Assembly: GCA_943370295.1 (NCBI GenBank)
Contig: CALRQL020000018.1
Span: 7,875-71,874 of the forward strand
Source of the DNA: SB11 sp943370295
GTDB taxonomy: Bacteria > Bacteroidota > Bacteroidia > UBA8524
Direction: 5' to 3'
Length of the DNA stretch: 64,000 nt
In this document: piece after piece, positions 17,405 to 24,775 of the stretch
How positions within the stretch are numbered: position 1 is the stretch's first letter
How the letters are laid out: each line of letters begins with the position of its first letter
The notes under the pieces: model-generated
What the model saw: the letters and a program-made list of their open reading frames with translations, nothing else
Told to the model about the DNA's origin: nothing
The model's database searches: none
Position numbers and translations under genes: made by a program

Positions 17405-18703
17405 TTACATACTAGCAGTTTGGCCAGCAGGGTTTTGCAAAGCTCCGGTAAATCCTATGGGGCCTTCGCCTGCATAGGTCATGGTGCCGTTAAGGGTTTG
17501 ACCGCCGTCGGTAGAGCTGATATTCAAGGCAACTACATTTTGGTTAGGTCGGCAGCCCATTAACCAAGCACCGCCCGGATGCCAAGGAGCTGATGAACCG
17601 CCCCATTGGTTTTGCACCTGATAGGTGTTGTTACCTACCAACGTTGCTATAAACCCTATTGGGCCTTCGCCTGCATAGGTCATAGTACCGTTTAAGGTGT
17701 TACCGCCGTCGGTAGAGGTTGCATTCACCGCTACCACGTGTTGGTTGTTGCGGGCACCAATTACCCAAGTACCGCCATTGTGCCAAGGAGCTGATGAACC
17801 GCCCCATTGGTTTTGGGTAGCATAGTTGTTGTGTACCAAACCGTACAATACTTGTTGCTGAGTTTGCTCAAACAAAAAGTTTTGTGAGTTTAAACGCCAG
17901 TTGATATATGAGTTAAAATGGTTGTTGGCAGTATTTAGCTGATAGCCGTTAAGTGCAGTTTGGTTGCCAGTGTACCATGGGTTGCTTGTTTGTCCGTTTG
18001 CTTCAAACTTCACTCCGTAACCAAACAGGTTTTGGTTAACACCTGTAAATTCTGAGGGTAAACCGGTGCTGTAGTACATTTGCAAATTCACAAAATTGAT
18101 GTAGTTATTAATGGTATCAACATCGGTGTGGTCGTTGGTGGCGGGGGAAATCGACAAATAGTATTGCTCGCCTTGTTGCTGAAACACTTCGCCGATTGCT
18201 TTAAACAGCGTTTTAAATTGGTCGGTAGTAGTAACAGTAGATAAATTCCATTCCCAATCCACGTCAAATCCGTTCAGTCCATAGTGTTGCATATACTTCA
18301 ACAAGTTTTGGGCAAAGTTTGCAGCATTTTGTTCAGGGGTATAGTTTGAGTTTGAAAAAATGTTCTTAATCTGGTCGCCTGCACCACCGTAGTCAAGCGT
18401 TACACCAAACTTAAGGTTGGGGTTGTTTTTCGGAGCATCGTTTAAAATATTCTCCATATACACCTGATTGTGCGGGGCATTGCCCATCGCAATGGTGTAT
18501 GATGAACCGTCGCCCGCAGGAATAGTGCTGCTGCTGGTAGGCACGGTTTCTACAAAACACATGTACAATATATCAATGGCTTGATATACGTTGTTTTGAA
18601 TAAGGGTTTGGTAACAGCTGTTAGGGCTGTTGTAAGTAGTTCCGCTGGGTTCGTCTTCGTTCAGATAAATCCAAGCGTTTACAAGATTTGCATTTGTTGT
18701 CAT
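17405..18703 (-). CDS. GH18 glycosidase fused to two OAA-type high-mannose lectin repeats
   Basis: The 432-residue protein has an N-terminal GH18 domain (about 1-285) with LNGFDVDWEWN, the DxxDxDxE active-site motif with the first Asp replaced by Asn and the catalytic Glu kept, plus FVNLQMYY. Residues 292-357 and 358-423 are two near-identical repeats (QNQWGGSSAPWH and GTMTYAGEGPIGF in both), strikingly like Oscillatoria agardhii agglutinin (OAA), a lectin for the high-mannose glycan core. GH18 includes chitinases and endo-beta-N-acetylglucosaminidases. No signal peptide or T9SS domain is visible. It has its own promoter and terminator. Confidence 0.88.
   Translation of the reverse strand: MTTNANLVNAWIYLNEDEPSGTTYNSPNSCYQTLIQNNVYQAIDILYMCFVETVPTSSSTIPAGDGSSYTIAMGNAPHNQVYMENILNDAPKNNPNLKFGVTLDYGGAGDQIKNIFSNSNYTPEQNAANFAQNLLKYMQHYGLNGFDVDWEWNLSTVTTTDQFKTLFKAIGEVFQQQGEQYYLSISPATNDHTDVDTINNYINFVNLQMYYSTGLPSEFTGVNQNLFGYGVKFEANGQTSNPWYTGNQTALNGYQLNTANNHFNSYINWRLNSQNFLFEQTQQQVLYGLVHNNYATQNQWGGSSAPWHNGGTWVIGARNNQHVVAVNATSTDGGNTLNGTMTYAGEGPIGFIATLVGNNTYQVQNQWGGSSAPWHPGGAWLMGCRPNQNVVALNISSTDGGQTLNGTMTYAGEGPIGFTGALQNPAGQTASM
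17435..17830 (-). repeat. Tandem OAA-lectin coding repeat (two 198-bp units)
   Basis: Units at 17633-17830 and 17435-17632 encode the two 66-residue lectin domains. Long stretches are almost identical at DNA level, for example aaccgccccattggtttt and cttcgcctgcataggtcat in both, which indicates an internal duplication that is recent or kept uniform. Confidence 0.85.
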
Positions 18704-18800
18704 GATAGTAATGTTTTTGATAGTAGTTAGTGTTAATAATTTCGATTGATTAAACAGCGGGATAGGCTGCCCTGCAAGGTTTAATGTGCCCGCAGTAGCA

Positions 18801-18832
18801 CAAATTATGGGGTGTTAGCCCGTATGGAACAA
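18801..18832 (-). promoter_or_regulatory. Promoter of the GH18-lectin gene
   Basis: On the minus strand a TTG (18830-18832) is followed after 22 bases by TAATTTG, close to the Bacteroidota consensus. The leader to the ATG at 18703 would be about 90 bases. Confidence 0.5.
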
Positions 18833-18928
18833 TGCAATGATTTGTTACTCAAAGCTACTATTATAAATACGATACCGTACATTACTTTTTGATTATTTTT
18901 TATCAGCATCAGTAGCTCATTAATAAGC

Positions 18929-18970
18929 AAAAGGCACTAAAGTGAATTGTTATCTCACTTCAGTGCCTTT
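18929..18970 (-). terminator. Terminator after the Cys/His-rich protein gene
   Basis: AAAGGCACTGAAGTGA pairs with TCACTTTAGTGCCTTTT with one mismatch, followed by T-rich sequence in the minus direction. It lies about 40 bases past the stop codon at 19009. Confidence 0.7.
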
Positions 18971-19008
18971 GGCCTATACAAATCAATTACTGCTTTGCCG
19001 TTGTAATA

Positions 19009-19521
19009 TTATAAACGTGCACTTTCGGCACGGCCGGGTACAAGGGGCAGCAAAACATCCAGCAACTTATCCATTGCGCGGTGTTCGGGAGTAAAATCAA
19101 CCCATTTACCGCTTTTAGCAAACTTTTGTAACTCGTTCACCAGTACAGGCAATTCTTTCCAGTGAGGTATGCACCTTTTGTGTGCCTCAAGCCAGTTGAA
19201 ACGGAACAATGGGTTTGTTGTATCGGGGGTTAATATCCCAGTAGCAATTAATTGGGCTGCATCGGTTATTTTTTGGTGACACAATACACACTCTCTGTTT
19301 GCGTTGGGTAAAATGGTTTCGTGCACAAATTGTTTTTGGCGCACAGCCATTTTGCCCCAAGGGTGTTGGTTTACACAAGTTTTGTGCAGCGCAGCACCGT
19401 TAAAAACAAACAAAGGATCGTGCAGGTTGCTCACCAAGTGTGGGAAGATGATAACATCCCTGCGGTTTTCCATTGGCACCCCGCATAATTTGCAAAGGTT
19501 GCCACGGGTAAATAAAGCCAT
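19009..19521 (-). CDS. Cys/His-rich putative zinc-binding protein of unknown function
   Basis: With the start at MALFTRGNLCKLCG the protein has 170 residues; an upstream ATG at 19581 would add a poorly conserved-looking tail. It contains two similar modules: CKLCG, then ALHKTC, and CVLCHQ, then AHKRC. Each has the Cys-X2-Cys...His-X2-Cys arrangement of a zinc site, and the spacing recalls HNH-like treble-clef folds, though I see no clear nuclease motif. It is transcribed in the same direction as rtcB but 158 bases beyond it. Function unknown. Confidence 0.65.
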   Translation of the reverse strand: MALFTRGNLCKLCGVPMENRRDVIIFPHLVSNLHDPLFVFNGAALHKTCVNQHPWGKMAVRQKQFVHETILPNANRECVLCHQKITDAAQLIATGILTPDTTNPLFRFNWLEAHKRCIPHWKELPVLVNELQKFAKSGKWVDFTPEHRAMDKLLDVLLPLVPGRAESARL

Positions 19522-19679
19522 ATATTTAATATTTTTAGTTATTACATTTATCTGAACAAAATACATCCTTGCAATTGCCAAAAAGCAAAGGTTTAATAAA
19601 GGATGGTGTTAAAAAATTACAGTATCAACAAGCGGTTTTCTTGTCGGATAGGGGAGCGTTCTTACAATCTCAGCGGCGT

Positions 19680-21134
19680 TTAATCTTCGCTGGGCTCACG
19701 GCCTTCGGCCATGCGTACAATTTGCGGGCTGAATTTTGCCAGCACATCCACTAAATCAGTTTGTGCTGCCATTACCTGCTCGATGTTTTTGTAGGCCATC
19801 GGCGATTCGTCCACATCACCACCAATCAGTTGTATGCCTTGTGCGCTTAACCGTTTTTTCATTTGGTGAAGCGTGAACATACTTTTAGCAGCACTTCTCG
19901 ACATGGCTCTACCCGCCCCGTGTGATGCTGAGTTGAGCGAGCCTTGCCCGCCTTTGCCCATTACCACATAACCGGGTGCCAGCATACTGCCGGGTATAAT
20001 GCCCAGCACACCTTCGCCAGCGGGAGTAGCCCCTTTGCGGTGCATTATTACCTCTTCGCCATTGGGTAGGGTTTCTTTCCATGCAAAATTGTGATGGTTT
20101 TCTACCCTTGCTATGGGTCGTTGGCGTAATGCTTTAGCCATTTTGCTGTGAATTTCGTGGTGGTTGGCGCTCGAATAATCTCCGGCAAGGTTCATCGCCA
20201 GCCAGTATTCTTGTCCTTCTTCACTGCCCAAATCCAGCCACGCCAAGTGTTTCACCTCTTTTACCAAGCGGGTTTTTCGCATGGCAATATTGCTGTAGGT
20301 ATTGGCAATATGCGCCCCAAAGCCGCGTGAGCCTGAGTGCGAAAGCAAAGCAAGGTATTGGCCTGCCGGTACGTCAAAGCCAGCTACGGGTGCAGTAACA
20401 TCAATAATTCCCCATTCAACAAAATGGTTCCCTGTGCCTGATGTTCCTAATTGTCTCCATGCCTTATCTTTCAGCCGTTTCAATCCTGAAAAAGCATTCC
20501 AGTCGTTGCGATCAAAAAGCGATTCATCGTGTTTCACTTTGGTTTCTCCGCCGCTGCCAAACACAGTATGATCGACCAGCAGTTTTTTCAGGGTATCAGC
20601 ATCTTCAAACACCCTGTTTCCGGGCAGGTCAAACACACTTAAGCACATACGGCAGGCAATATCCACGCCTACTGCAAAGGGTATTACAGTGTTTGCATCG
20701 GTTGCCAGTACACCGCCTATCGGCAGGCCATAGCCCACGTGCGCATCGGGCATTAGTGCCCCTGCTTTTGCTATGGGCAGTTTCATTGCCAAATCCATTT
20801 GGGCAATGGTATGGCTGTCAATACCGTCAGCCCCAAACACCTCATACCCCAGCGAGCTTCTCAGCTTCCATGTGTGTTCCTGCATGGCAGGCACCACATT
20901 GGCTTTGTGTTTTTTTATTTCGGGAATTACCGCTGCAAAAGGGTGGCTTTTATCTTGCTCTGCCGTTTCGGGTTCATCCCATGCTTCCTTCGCCATTTCA
21001 AGCACTTTGCGTTTATCAACGCCTTGTTTTTTTATCATCACTTTTGCCAGTTGCCCTATAGATTTCAGTATGGTTTTGTCACTGATACCAAGGGCTGCCA
21101 GCTCGTGATTATTAATCTTTACGTTCTTAGCCAT
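19680..21134 (-). CDS. rtcB: RtcB-family RNA ligase
   Basis: The 484-residue protein has the RtcB signature set: MPDAHVGYGLPIGGVLAT, GVDIACRMCLSV (metal Cys), GTGNHFVEWG, SHSGSRGFG, ENHHNFAWKE, HRKGATPAGEG and GKGGQGSLNSASHGAGRAMS (guanylylated His region). RtcB joins 2',3'-cyclic phosphate and 5'-OH RNA ends using GTP and Mn2+ in RNA repair. There is no archease or RtcA gene beside it. The gene is preceded by a leader ORF and a terminator that may control read-through. Confidence 0.92.
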   Translation of the reverse strand: MAKNVKINNHELAALGISDKTILKSIGQLAKVMIKKQGVDKRKVLEMAKEAWDEPETAEQDKSHPFAAVIPEIKKHKANVVPAMQEHTWKLRSSLGYEVFGADGIDSHTIAQMDLAMKLPIAKAGALMPDAHVGYGLPIGGVLATDANTVIPFAVGVDIACRMCLSVFDLPGNRVFEDADTLKKLLVDHTVFGSGGETKVKHDESLFDRNDWNAFSGLKRLKDKAWRQLGTSGTGNHFVEWGIIDVTAPVAGFDVPAGQYLALLSHSGSRGFGAHIANTYSNIAMRKTRLVKEVKHLAWLDLGSEEGQEYWLAMNLAGDYSSANHHEIHSKMAKALRQRPIARVENHHNFAWKETLPNGEEVIMHRKGATPAGEGVLGIIPGSMLAPGYVVMGKGGQGSLNSASHGAGRAMSRSAAKSMFTLHQMKKRLSAQGIQLIGGDVDESPMAYKNIEQVMAAQTDLVDVLAKFSPQIVRMAEGREPSED

Positions 21135-21203
21135 TATGATATTTTTATTTTTTACGCCCCATTATCCGTTTCGGTAATAGGATGCCGAAACAAGTTCAGC
21201 ATG

Positions 21204-21247
21204 AAAACAAAAAGCCCCGGATGCTTTGTTACTGCGTCAGGGGCCTT
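21204..21247 (-). terminator. rtcB: Intrinsic terminator in the rtcB leader (putative attenuator)
   Basis: In the minus direction AAGGCCCCTGACGC pairs with GCATCCGGGGCTTT (14 positions, two mismatches and one G-T pair) around a 9-base loop, followed by TTTTTGTTTT. It lies between the leader ORF stop (21270) and the rtcB ATG (21134), and no other TAnnTTTG promoter is visible between it and rtcB. Confidence 0.7.
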
Positions 21248-21269
21248 TTAATATCGGGGCTAAAAGCGT

Positions 21270-21359
21270 TTAGCTTTTATGTTTAGGCACACGGACGTGC
21301 AACCCACCATCGTATCCTTTGGTGTTGCTAAGTAGTTGTATGTCGCGGTGCATTAGCAT
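21270..21359 (-). CDS. Putative 29-codon leader peptide or small protein upstream of rtcB
   Basis: ATG at 21359 and TAA at 21270 enclose 29 codons starting MLMHRDIQLL and ending HVRVPKHKS. It begins about 55 bases after a good promoter and ends 23 bases before a strong intrinsic terminator. Either it is a small independent gene or its translation influences termination before rtcB. There is no run of a single amino acid, so classic amino-acid attenuation is not indicated. Confidence 0.45.
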   Translation of the reverse strand: MLMHRDIQLLSNTKGYDGGLHVRVPKHKS

Positions 21360-21419
21360 TTTATTAATTCTGTTAAAGGGTTAAACTTCGTTATATAGGT
21401 TTAATACCTTATTGTGCTA

Positions 21420-21451
21420 CAAAGGTAAATAATAATTTTTTGTGTTAGCAA
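21420..21451 (-). promoter_or_regulatory. Promoter of the rtcB leader transcript
   Basis: On the minus strand TTG (21449-21451) is followed after 21 bases by TACCTTTG (21420-21427), a textbook Bacteroidota sigma-factor site. The transcript would start near 21413. Confidence 0.65.
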
Positions 21452-21612
21452 ATAGTTTTTTTGTAAAATTTATGTAAAGATGAAAAATAAGAATTTAATA
21501 TAAGTAAAGATTAAATGATTATGACACCAGCTCCGGCTTTTCTTTTCTAGGGAGAGAGGCCGTGTATTGGTCTTTCCATGATAAAGTGGGAATACAAGGA
21601 GGTCGCACAAAC

Positions 21613-21747
21613 CTGTCCTGCTGACGAAGGAAGCATCTTATTGGAAATGTGTGACAACTATCATTCAACACATTTGAACGAAGAAATTTCGCTGCGCTCA
21701 ATTTGACAGTGTGAGTTGCGCAGGGATTTCCCGAGCCTGCCGAAGGG
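21613..21747 (+). repeat. Dispersed intergenic repeat, copy 1
   Basis: This stretch contains gacgaaggaagcatctta, aatttcgctgcgctcaattt and gagcctgccgaaggg. The same elements occur in opposite orientation at 41422-41557. It fills most of the gap between rtcB and the gene at 21782 and carries no gene I would accept. Confidence 0.75.
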
Positions 21748-21781
21748 TGCGCAGAGAGGTAATAGCGTGAACTTCTTGTGA

Positions 21782-22249
21782 TTATTTACAAACCGTATCA
21801 GTTGCTTTTAACTCCATTGCAGCTTGTTGGGTAGCAGAGTCTCCTACAACCTTTAAATCAAAAGAATTGGCTTGTTTGCTGATACGATAGCCTTTACGAA
21901 TGTGTTCTCCTGTGTTTTGGTGACCGCCCCAGCCTGTAAAATATTCAACAGTGTCATTGCCGTTTAGCAATTGTACGGTAACAATACCGCGGCTGTTTTC
22001 TTCTAAAAACACTTTTACTACCTGACCGCTAAATTGTTGTTCGTAAGCTTTTTCGCACTGGGTTTTCAGTTTATCACCGTGTTGTTTAAACCAAAAGTAC
22101 AAGTACGCACCAAAGGCTAAAAAACCACCGATAATAATAAGGTTACGGATTTTACCCATCCGTTTGGTAAGCCAGTAAATACCGGTGTCGTTATCGTTGT
22201 TCCTGTTGCGAAGGGTATTAAACTTATTTGAGATGTCGCCTTTCTGCAT
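21782..22249 (-). CDS. Single-pass membrane protein of unknown function
   Basis: The 155-residue protein has a polar N-terminal 30 residues, one membrane segment (about residues 34-53, NLIIIGGFLAFGAYLYFWF), then an extracytoplasmic region of about 100 residues ending in TVCK. No family recognised. It is a single gene in the minus direction with no obvious operon partner. A start inside the protein at MGKIRNLI (22158) is possible and would give a more usual N-terminus. Confidence 0.6.
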   Translation of the reverse strand: MQKGDISNKFNTLRNRNNDNDTGIYWLTKRMGKIRNLIIIGGFLAFGAYLYFWFKQHGDKLKTQCEKAYEQQFSGQVVKVFLEENSRGIVTVQLLNGNDTVEYFTGWGGHQNTGEHIRKGYRISKQANSFDLKVVGDSATQQAAMELKATDTVCK

Positions 22250-22435
22250 GGTTATTCTTTTATCAGCAAATCTTATCTATATATCACATCTAAGCATAAC
22301 TTGGGTATATTTTCCTTGTTGGCAAACCGTCCAAGCTATTGTAATATGCAGCAAAGGTCGTAATTTTAGTGAAATAGGGGAGTCCTCCTTTTTAAGTAAT
22401 ACGCATTGAGGAAAATACAGCGGGGTTTCAACGGA

Positions 22436-22469
22436 TTGCCACCCTAATTGGTATTAGTTTTTACCTTTG
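22436..22469 (+). promoter_or_regulatory. Promoter of the AlkC-like gene
   Basis: TTG (22436-22438), 23 bases, then TACCTTTG (22462-22469). The ATG is at 22477, so the transcript leader would be only a few bases. Confidence 0.55.
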
Positions 22470-22476
22470 CATTATT

Positions 22477-23577
22477 ATGCCCGAACCCTTAAAAAACTAT
22501 TACAGTCCTGCATTTTTTGAAACGTTAGCAAGCCGATTATCAAAAGCCATTAAAAATTTTGATGCACAGTTGTTTGCCGAGAAGATATTTAGTGAAGGTT
22601 GGGAGGCGCTGGAGTTGAAACAACGTATGCGCCATGTAGCAGTTGTGTTGCATGATTTTTTACCCGATGATTTTAAAAAGGCAGCCGACAGTTTGATAAA
22701 GATAACCGATGTGTTGCTTGACGGTAAAGAAGGACAGTTGGATTTTTTGCATATGTTTTTGCCTGATTATGTGGAGCTGTACGGTATTGATGATTATGAA
22801 AACAGTATGCGGGCTTTGGAGAAAATTACCTGTTTTTCAAGTGCTGAGTTTGCCATACGTCCGTTTATTGTGAAGTATCCGCAAACCATGCAACAAATGC
22901 TGATTTGGAGTAAACACCCCAATCCCTACGTGCGCAGGTTGAGTAGCGAGGGTTGCCGACCACGTTTGCCTTGGGCAATGGCTTTGCCTGCTTTGAAAAA
23001 AGACCCAGCACAGATTTTGCCCATACTTGAGAACCTTAAAACCGACCCTACTGAAACGGTGAGGCGCAGTGTGGCTAACAACCTGAATGATATTGCTAAG
23101 GACAATCCCGATGTGGTGATGGAGATTGTGAGACGCTGGCAAGGCAGCCACCCCAATACGGATTGGGTAATAAAACACGGGAGCAGAACGCTGCTTAGGA
23201 AAGGGCACCATGATGCGTTGGATGCGTTTGGGTTGAAAAAAGACATTAAAGTACAGGTTGATGCCCTGAGCATAACACCTGGAAAGTTAAAAATTGGTGA
23301 AAAAGCTACCTTAGGCTTTACCATTACCCAAAAAGAAAAACAACTAGAGAAATTGCGTGTTGAATATGGGGTGTATTATGTGAAGGCCAATGGTGCGGCT
23401 AACCGTAAACTGTTTAAGATTACCGAAAACAACTACCAACCCGCTAAGAAAGTGGCCTTTAGCCGAACCCTGCGGTTTAATGATATGACAACCCGCAAAC
23501 ACTATGCGGGTATTCATAAAATTACTGTGGTAATAAACGGAAAAGAATATGCCGAAACCTCAATAGAATTGGAGTAG
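22477..23577 (+). CDS. AlkC-like DNA alkylation repair protein with C-terminal Ig-like domain
   Basis: The 366-residue protein has an all-helical HEAT-like repeat region (about 1-255), including LELKQRMRHVAVVL, YVRRLSSEGCRPRLPWA and ETVRRSVANNLNDIAKDNP, typical of the AlkC/AlkD superfamily of DNA glycosylases that remove alkylated purines. A beta-rich C-terminal domain (about 265-366, starting VDALSITPGKLKIGEKATLGF) matches the Ig-like extension that separates AlkC from AlkD. A YdeI-like gene follows 28 bases later in the same direction. Confidence 0.85.
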   Translation: MPEPLKNYYSPAFFETLASRLSKAIKNFDAQLFAEKIFSEGWEALELKQRMRHVAVVLHDFLPDDFKKAADSLIKITDVLLDGKEGQLDFLHMFLPDYVELYGIDDYENSMRALEKITCFSSAEFAIRPFIVKYPQTMQQMLIWSKHPNPYVRRLSSEGCRPRLPWAMALPALKKDPAQILPILENLKTDPTETVRRSVANNLNDIAKDNPDVVMEIVRRWQGSHPNTDWVIKHGSRTLLRKGHHDALDAFGLKKDIKVQVDALSITPGKLKIGEKATLGFTITQKEKQLEKLRVEYGVYYVKANGAANRKLFKITENNYQPAKKVAFSRTLRFNDMTTRKHYAGIHKITVVINGKEYAETSIELE

Positions 23578-23605
23578 TTACTGTTTGTAAGTGGATTTTT
23601 CAAGC

Positions 23606-24094
23606 ATGGAAGTATACAAATTTGCAGCACGCCTCAGCTACATTGATGGTAAGTTTGTACAATATATATTGATTGTGCCCGATGAGATTATTGAGCAAAT
23701 AAATAAGAAAGGCCGGATAAGAACCAAAGGAACCATGAACGGGCATCCGTTTGCATTGGCCATCCAACATCTTAAAACAGGGGAGCGTTATTTTTTAGTA
23801 AGTGCTGCGTTGCGAAAAGCTGCTAAAATACAGATGAGTGTGCCTGTACAAACTGAGTTTGTGGTAGTGGATGAAAACGAGTTGGATATTCCTGAAGAGC
23901 TTATCGCAGTGCTAAATGAAGACCCCGAAGGCCAAGCAGCGTTTGATAAACTAACTACCGGCAGTAAACGCGGGTTGATACACTACGTTACTTCGGTGAA
24001 AAATATAGATAGCCGCATTAAACGAGCCATGCAATTGGTAGAGAAAGCAAAAATGGGTTTGCTGAGTGTGCAGCGCAAACAGGGTGAGGAATGA
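23606..24094 (+). CDS. DUF1905/YdeI-like (bacteriocin-protection-type) protein
   Basis: With the ATG at 23606 the protein has 162 residues (an upstream GTG at 23591 is less likely). The first 90 residues (KFVQYILIVPDEIIEQI, GHPFALAIQHLKTGERYFL) fit the DUF1905 beta-barrel. The C-terminal helices (GLIHYVTSVKNIDSRIKRAM) fit the YdeI/OmpD-associated domain, often called bacteriocin-protection. Molecular function is not well established. It is probably co-transcribed with the AlkC-like gene. Confidence 0.8.
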   Translation: MEVYKFAARLSYIDGKFVQYILIVPDEIIEQINKKGRIRTKGTMNGHPFALAIQHLKTGERYFLVSAALRKAAKIQMSVPVQTEFVVVDENELDIPEELIAVLNEDPEGQAAFDKLTTGSKRGLIHYVTSVKNIDSRIKRAMQLVEKAKMGLLSVQRKQGEE

Positions 24095-24137
24095 AAAAAT
24101 GTCGTTGTATTACAGTTTAATTAGCCCTGCGCCTTAT

Positions 24138-24166
24138 TTGATAATTAAAAAAATGATGTACCTTTG
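24138..24166 (+). promoter_or_regulatory. Promoter of the SAM-riboswitch/metH transcript
   Basis: TTG (24138-24140), 18 bases, then TACCTTTG (24159-24166). The expected start site near 24170-24173 coincides with the first stem of the riboswitch. Confidence 0.65.
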
Positions 24167-24168
24167 CA

Positions 24169-24282
24169 CTGCTTATTAAGAAAGACGGAGGGACTAGGCC
24201 CTGTGAAGTCTTGGCAACCCATCCCGGTGGGTGCCAATTCCTATCCCAAACAGCCTCTGCTGTGGAGGGTGAAGATGAGCAG
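24169..24282 (+). ncRNA. SAM-I (S-box) riboswitch
   Basis: The conserved S-box core is present: AGACGGAGGGACTAGGCCC, GTGAAGTCTTGGCAACC, GGTGCCAATTCC and the closing GATGAGCAG. The ends CTGCTTATT (24169) and GATGAGCAG (24274) pair as P1 with G-U pairs. S-boxes bind S-adenosylmethionine and usually switch off methionine genes. It precedes split metH but is now separated from it by a cassette. No intrinsic terminator is visible right after the aptamer, so the mode of control is unclear. Confidence 0.9.
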
Positions 24283-24337
24283 ATACCGACTACAAATCCT
24301 AGCTGAATTTATCATTTAAAATGCATATTTTTTGTTG

Positions 24338-24767
24338 ATGTGCTAATGCATCAATATGTTAATGTGCAAATGATTTTTGTATGCAAAAGAGAGACAATGT
24401 AATTGTTCAAAAGACTTTTGATTTTGCCCTTAAGGTGATTGAGTATACTGAACTTCTTGAGGAAAGAAGAAAGTATATAGTCGGCAAACAATTACTAAAA
24501 AGTGGTACTTCTGTTGGAGCAAACATTTGGGAGGCTCAAAATGCTGAAAGTAGGGCAGATTTTATCCATAAGGTAAAAATTGCCGCAAAAGAGAGTGAAG
24601 AAACTAAGTATTGGCTTTTGCTGTGTAAACATTCCAAGAGTTATCCTGATTGCGATTATCTTATTGATGAGCTTGGACACATACAAAAAATCGTAACTAA
24701 AATTATTACCACTGCTAAAAATGCCACTTGAGAATTGGCAAATTAGCATATTATCGAATTAGCACAT
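24338..24767. mobile_element. IVS-like cassette 1: four-helix-bundle gene bounded by 34-bp inverted repeats
   Basis: 24338-24371 and 24734-24767 are inverted copies matching at about 27 of 34 positions (shared outer part ATGTGCTAAT, inner part AATATG..TAAT.TGC.AAT). They enclose exactly one gene, for a 23S rRNA intervening-sequence-type protein. The cassette sits between the riboswitch and metH-N, and the metH-N ATG lies just 8 bases past the right repeat. The layout copies that of rRNA intervening sequences, but in a protein-coding operon. Confidence 0.7.
24381..24731 (+). CDS. Four-helix-bundle protein (23S rRNA intervening-sequence protein family), cassette 1
   Basis: The 116-residue protein has the family marks: FDFALKVIEYTELLEE in helix 1, VGKQLLKSGTSVGANIWEAQ, ADFIHKVKIAAKESEETKYW and a final helix. 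These proteins (PF05635/S23 type) are small pentameric helical bundles found in rRNA intervening sequences and as Avd accessories of diversity-generating retroelements; no reverse transcriptase is present here. It differs from the family member at 25801, so the two are not a recent duplication. Confidence 0.9.
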   Translation: MQKRDNVIVQKTFDFALKVIEYTELLEERRKYIVGKQLLKSGTSVGANIWEAQNAESRADFIHKVKIAAKESEETKYWLLLCKHSKSYPDCDYLIDELGHIQKIVTKIITTAKNAT

Positions 24768-24775
24768 TTAAAGAA

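Noticed and set aside
21270..21359. tRNA or tRNA-like RNA upstream of rtcB
   Set aside because: There is no anticodon arm or T-loop consensus (GGTTCGAATCC-like), and the stretch has no cloverleaf pairing that I can draw.
24728..24775. Upstream extension of MetH-N
   Set aside because: These 16 codons lie in the right inverted repeat of cassette 1, and the family's usual N-terminus begins at 24776.
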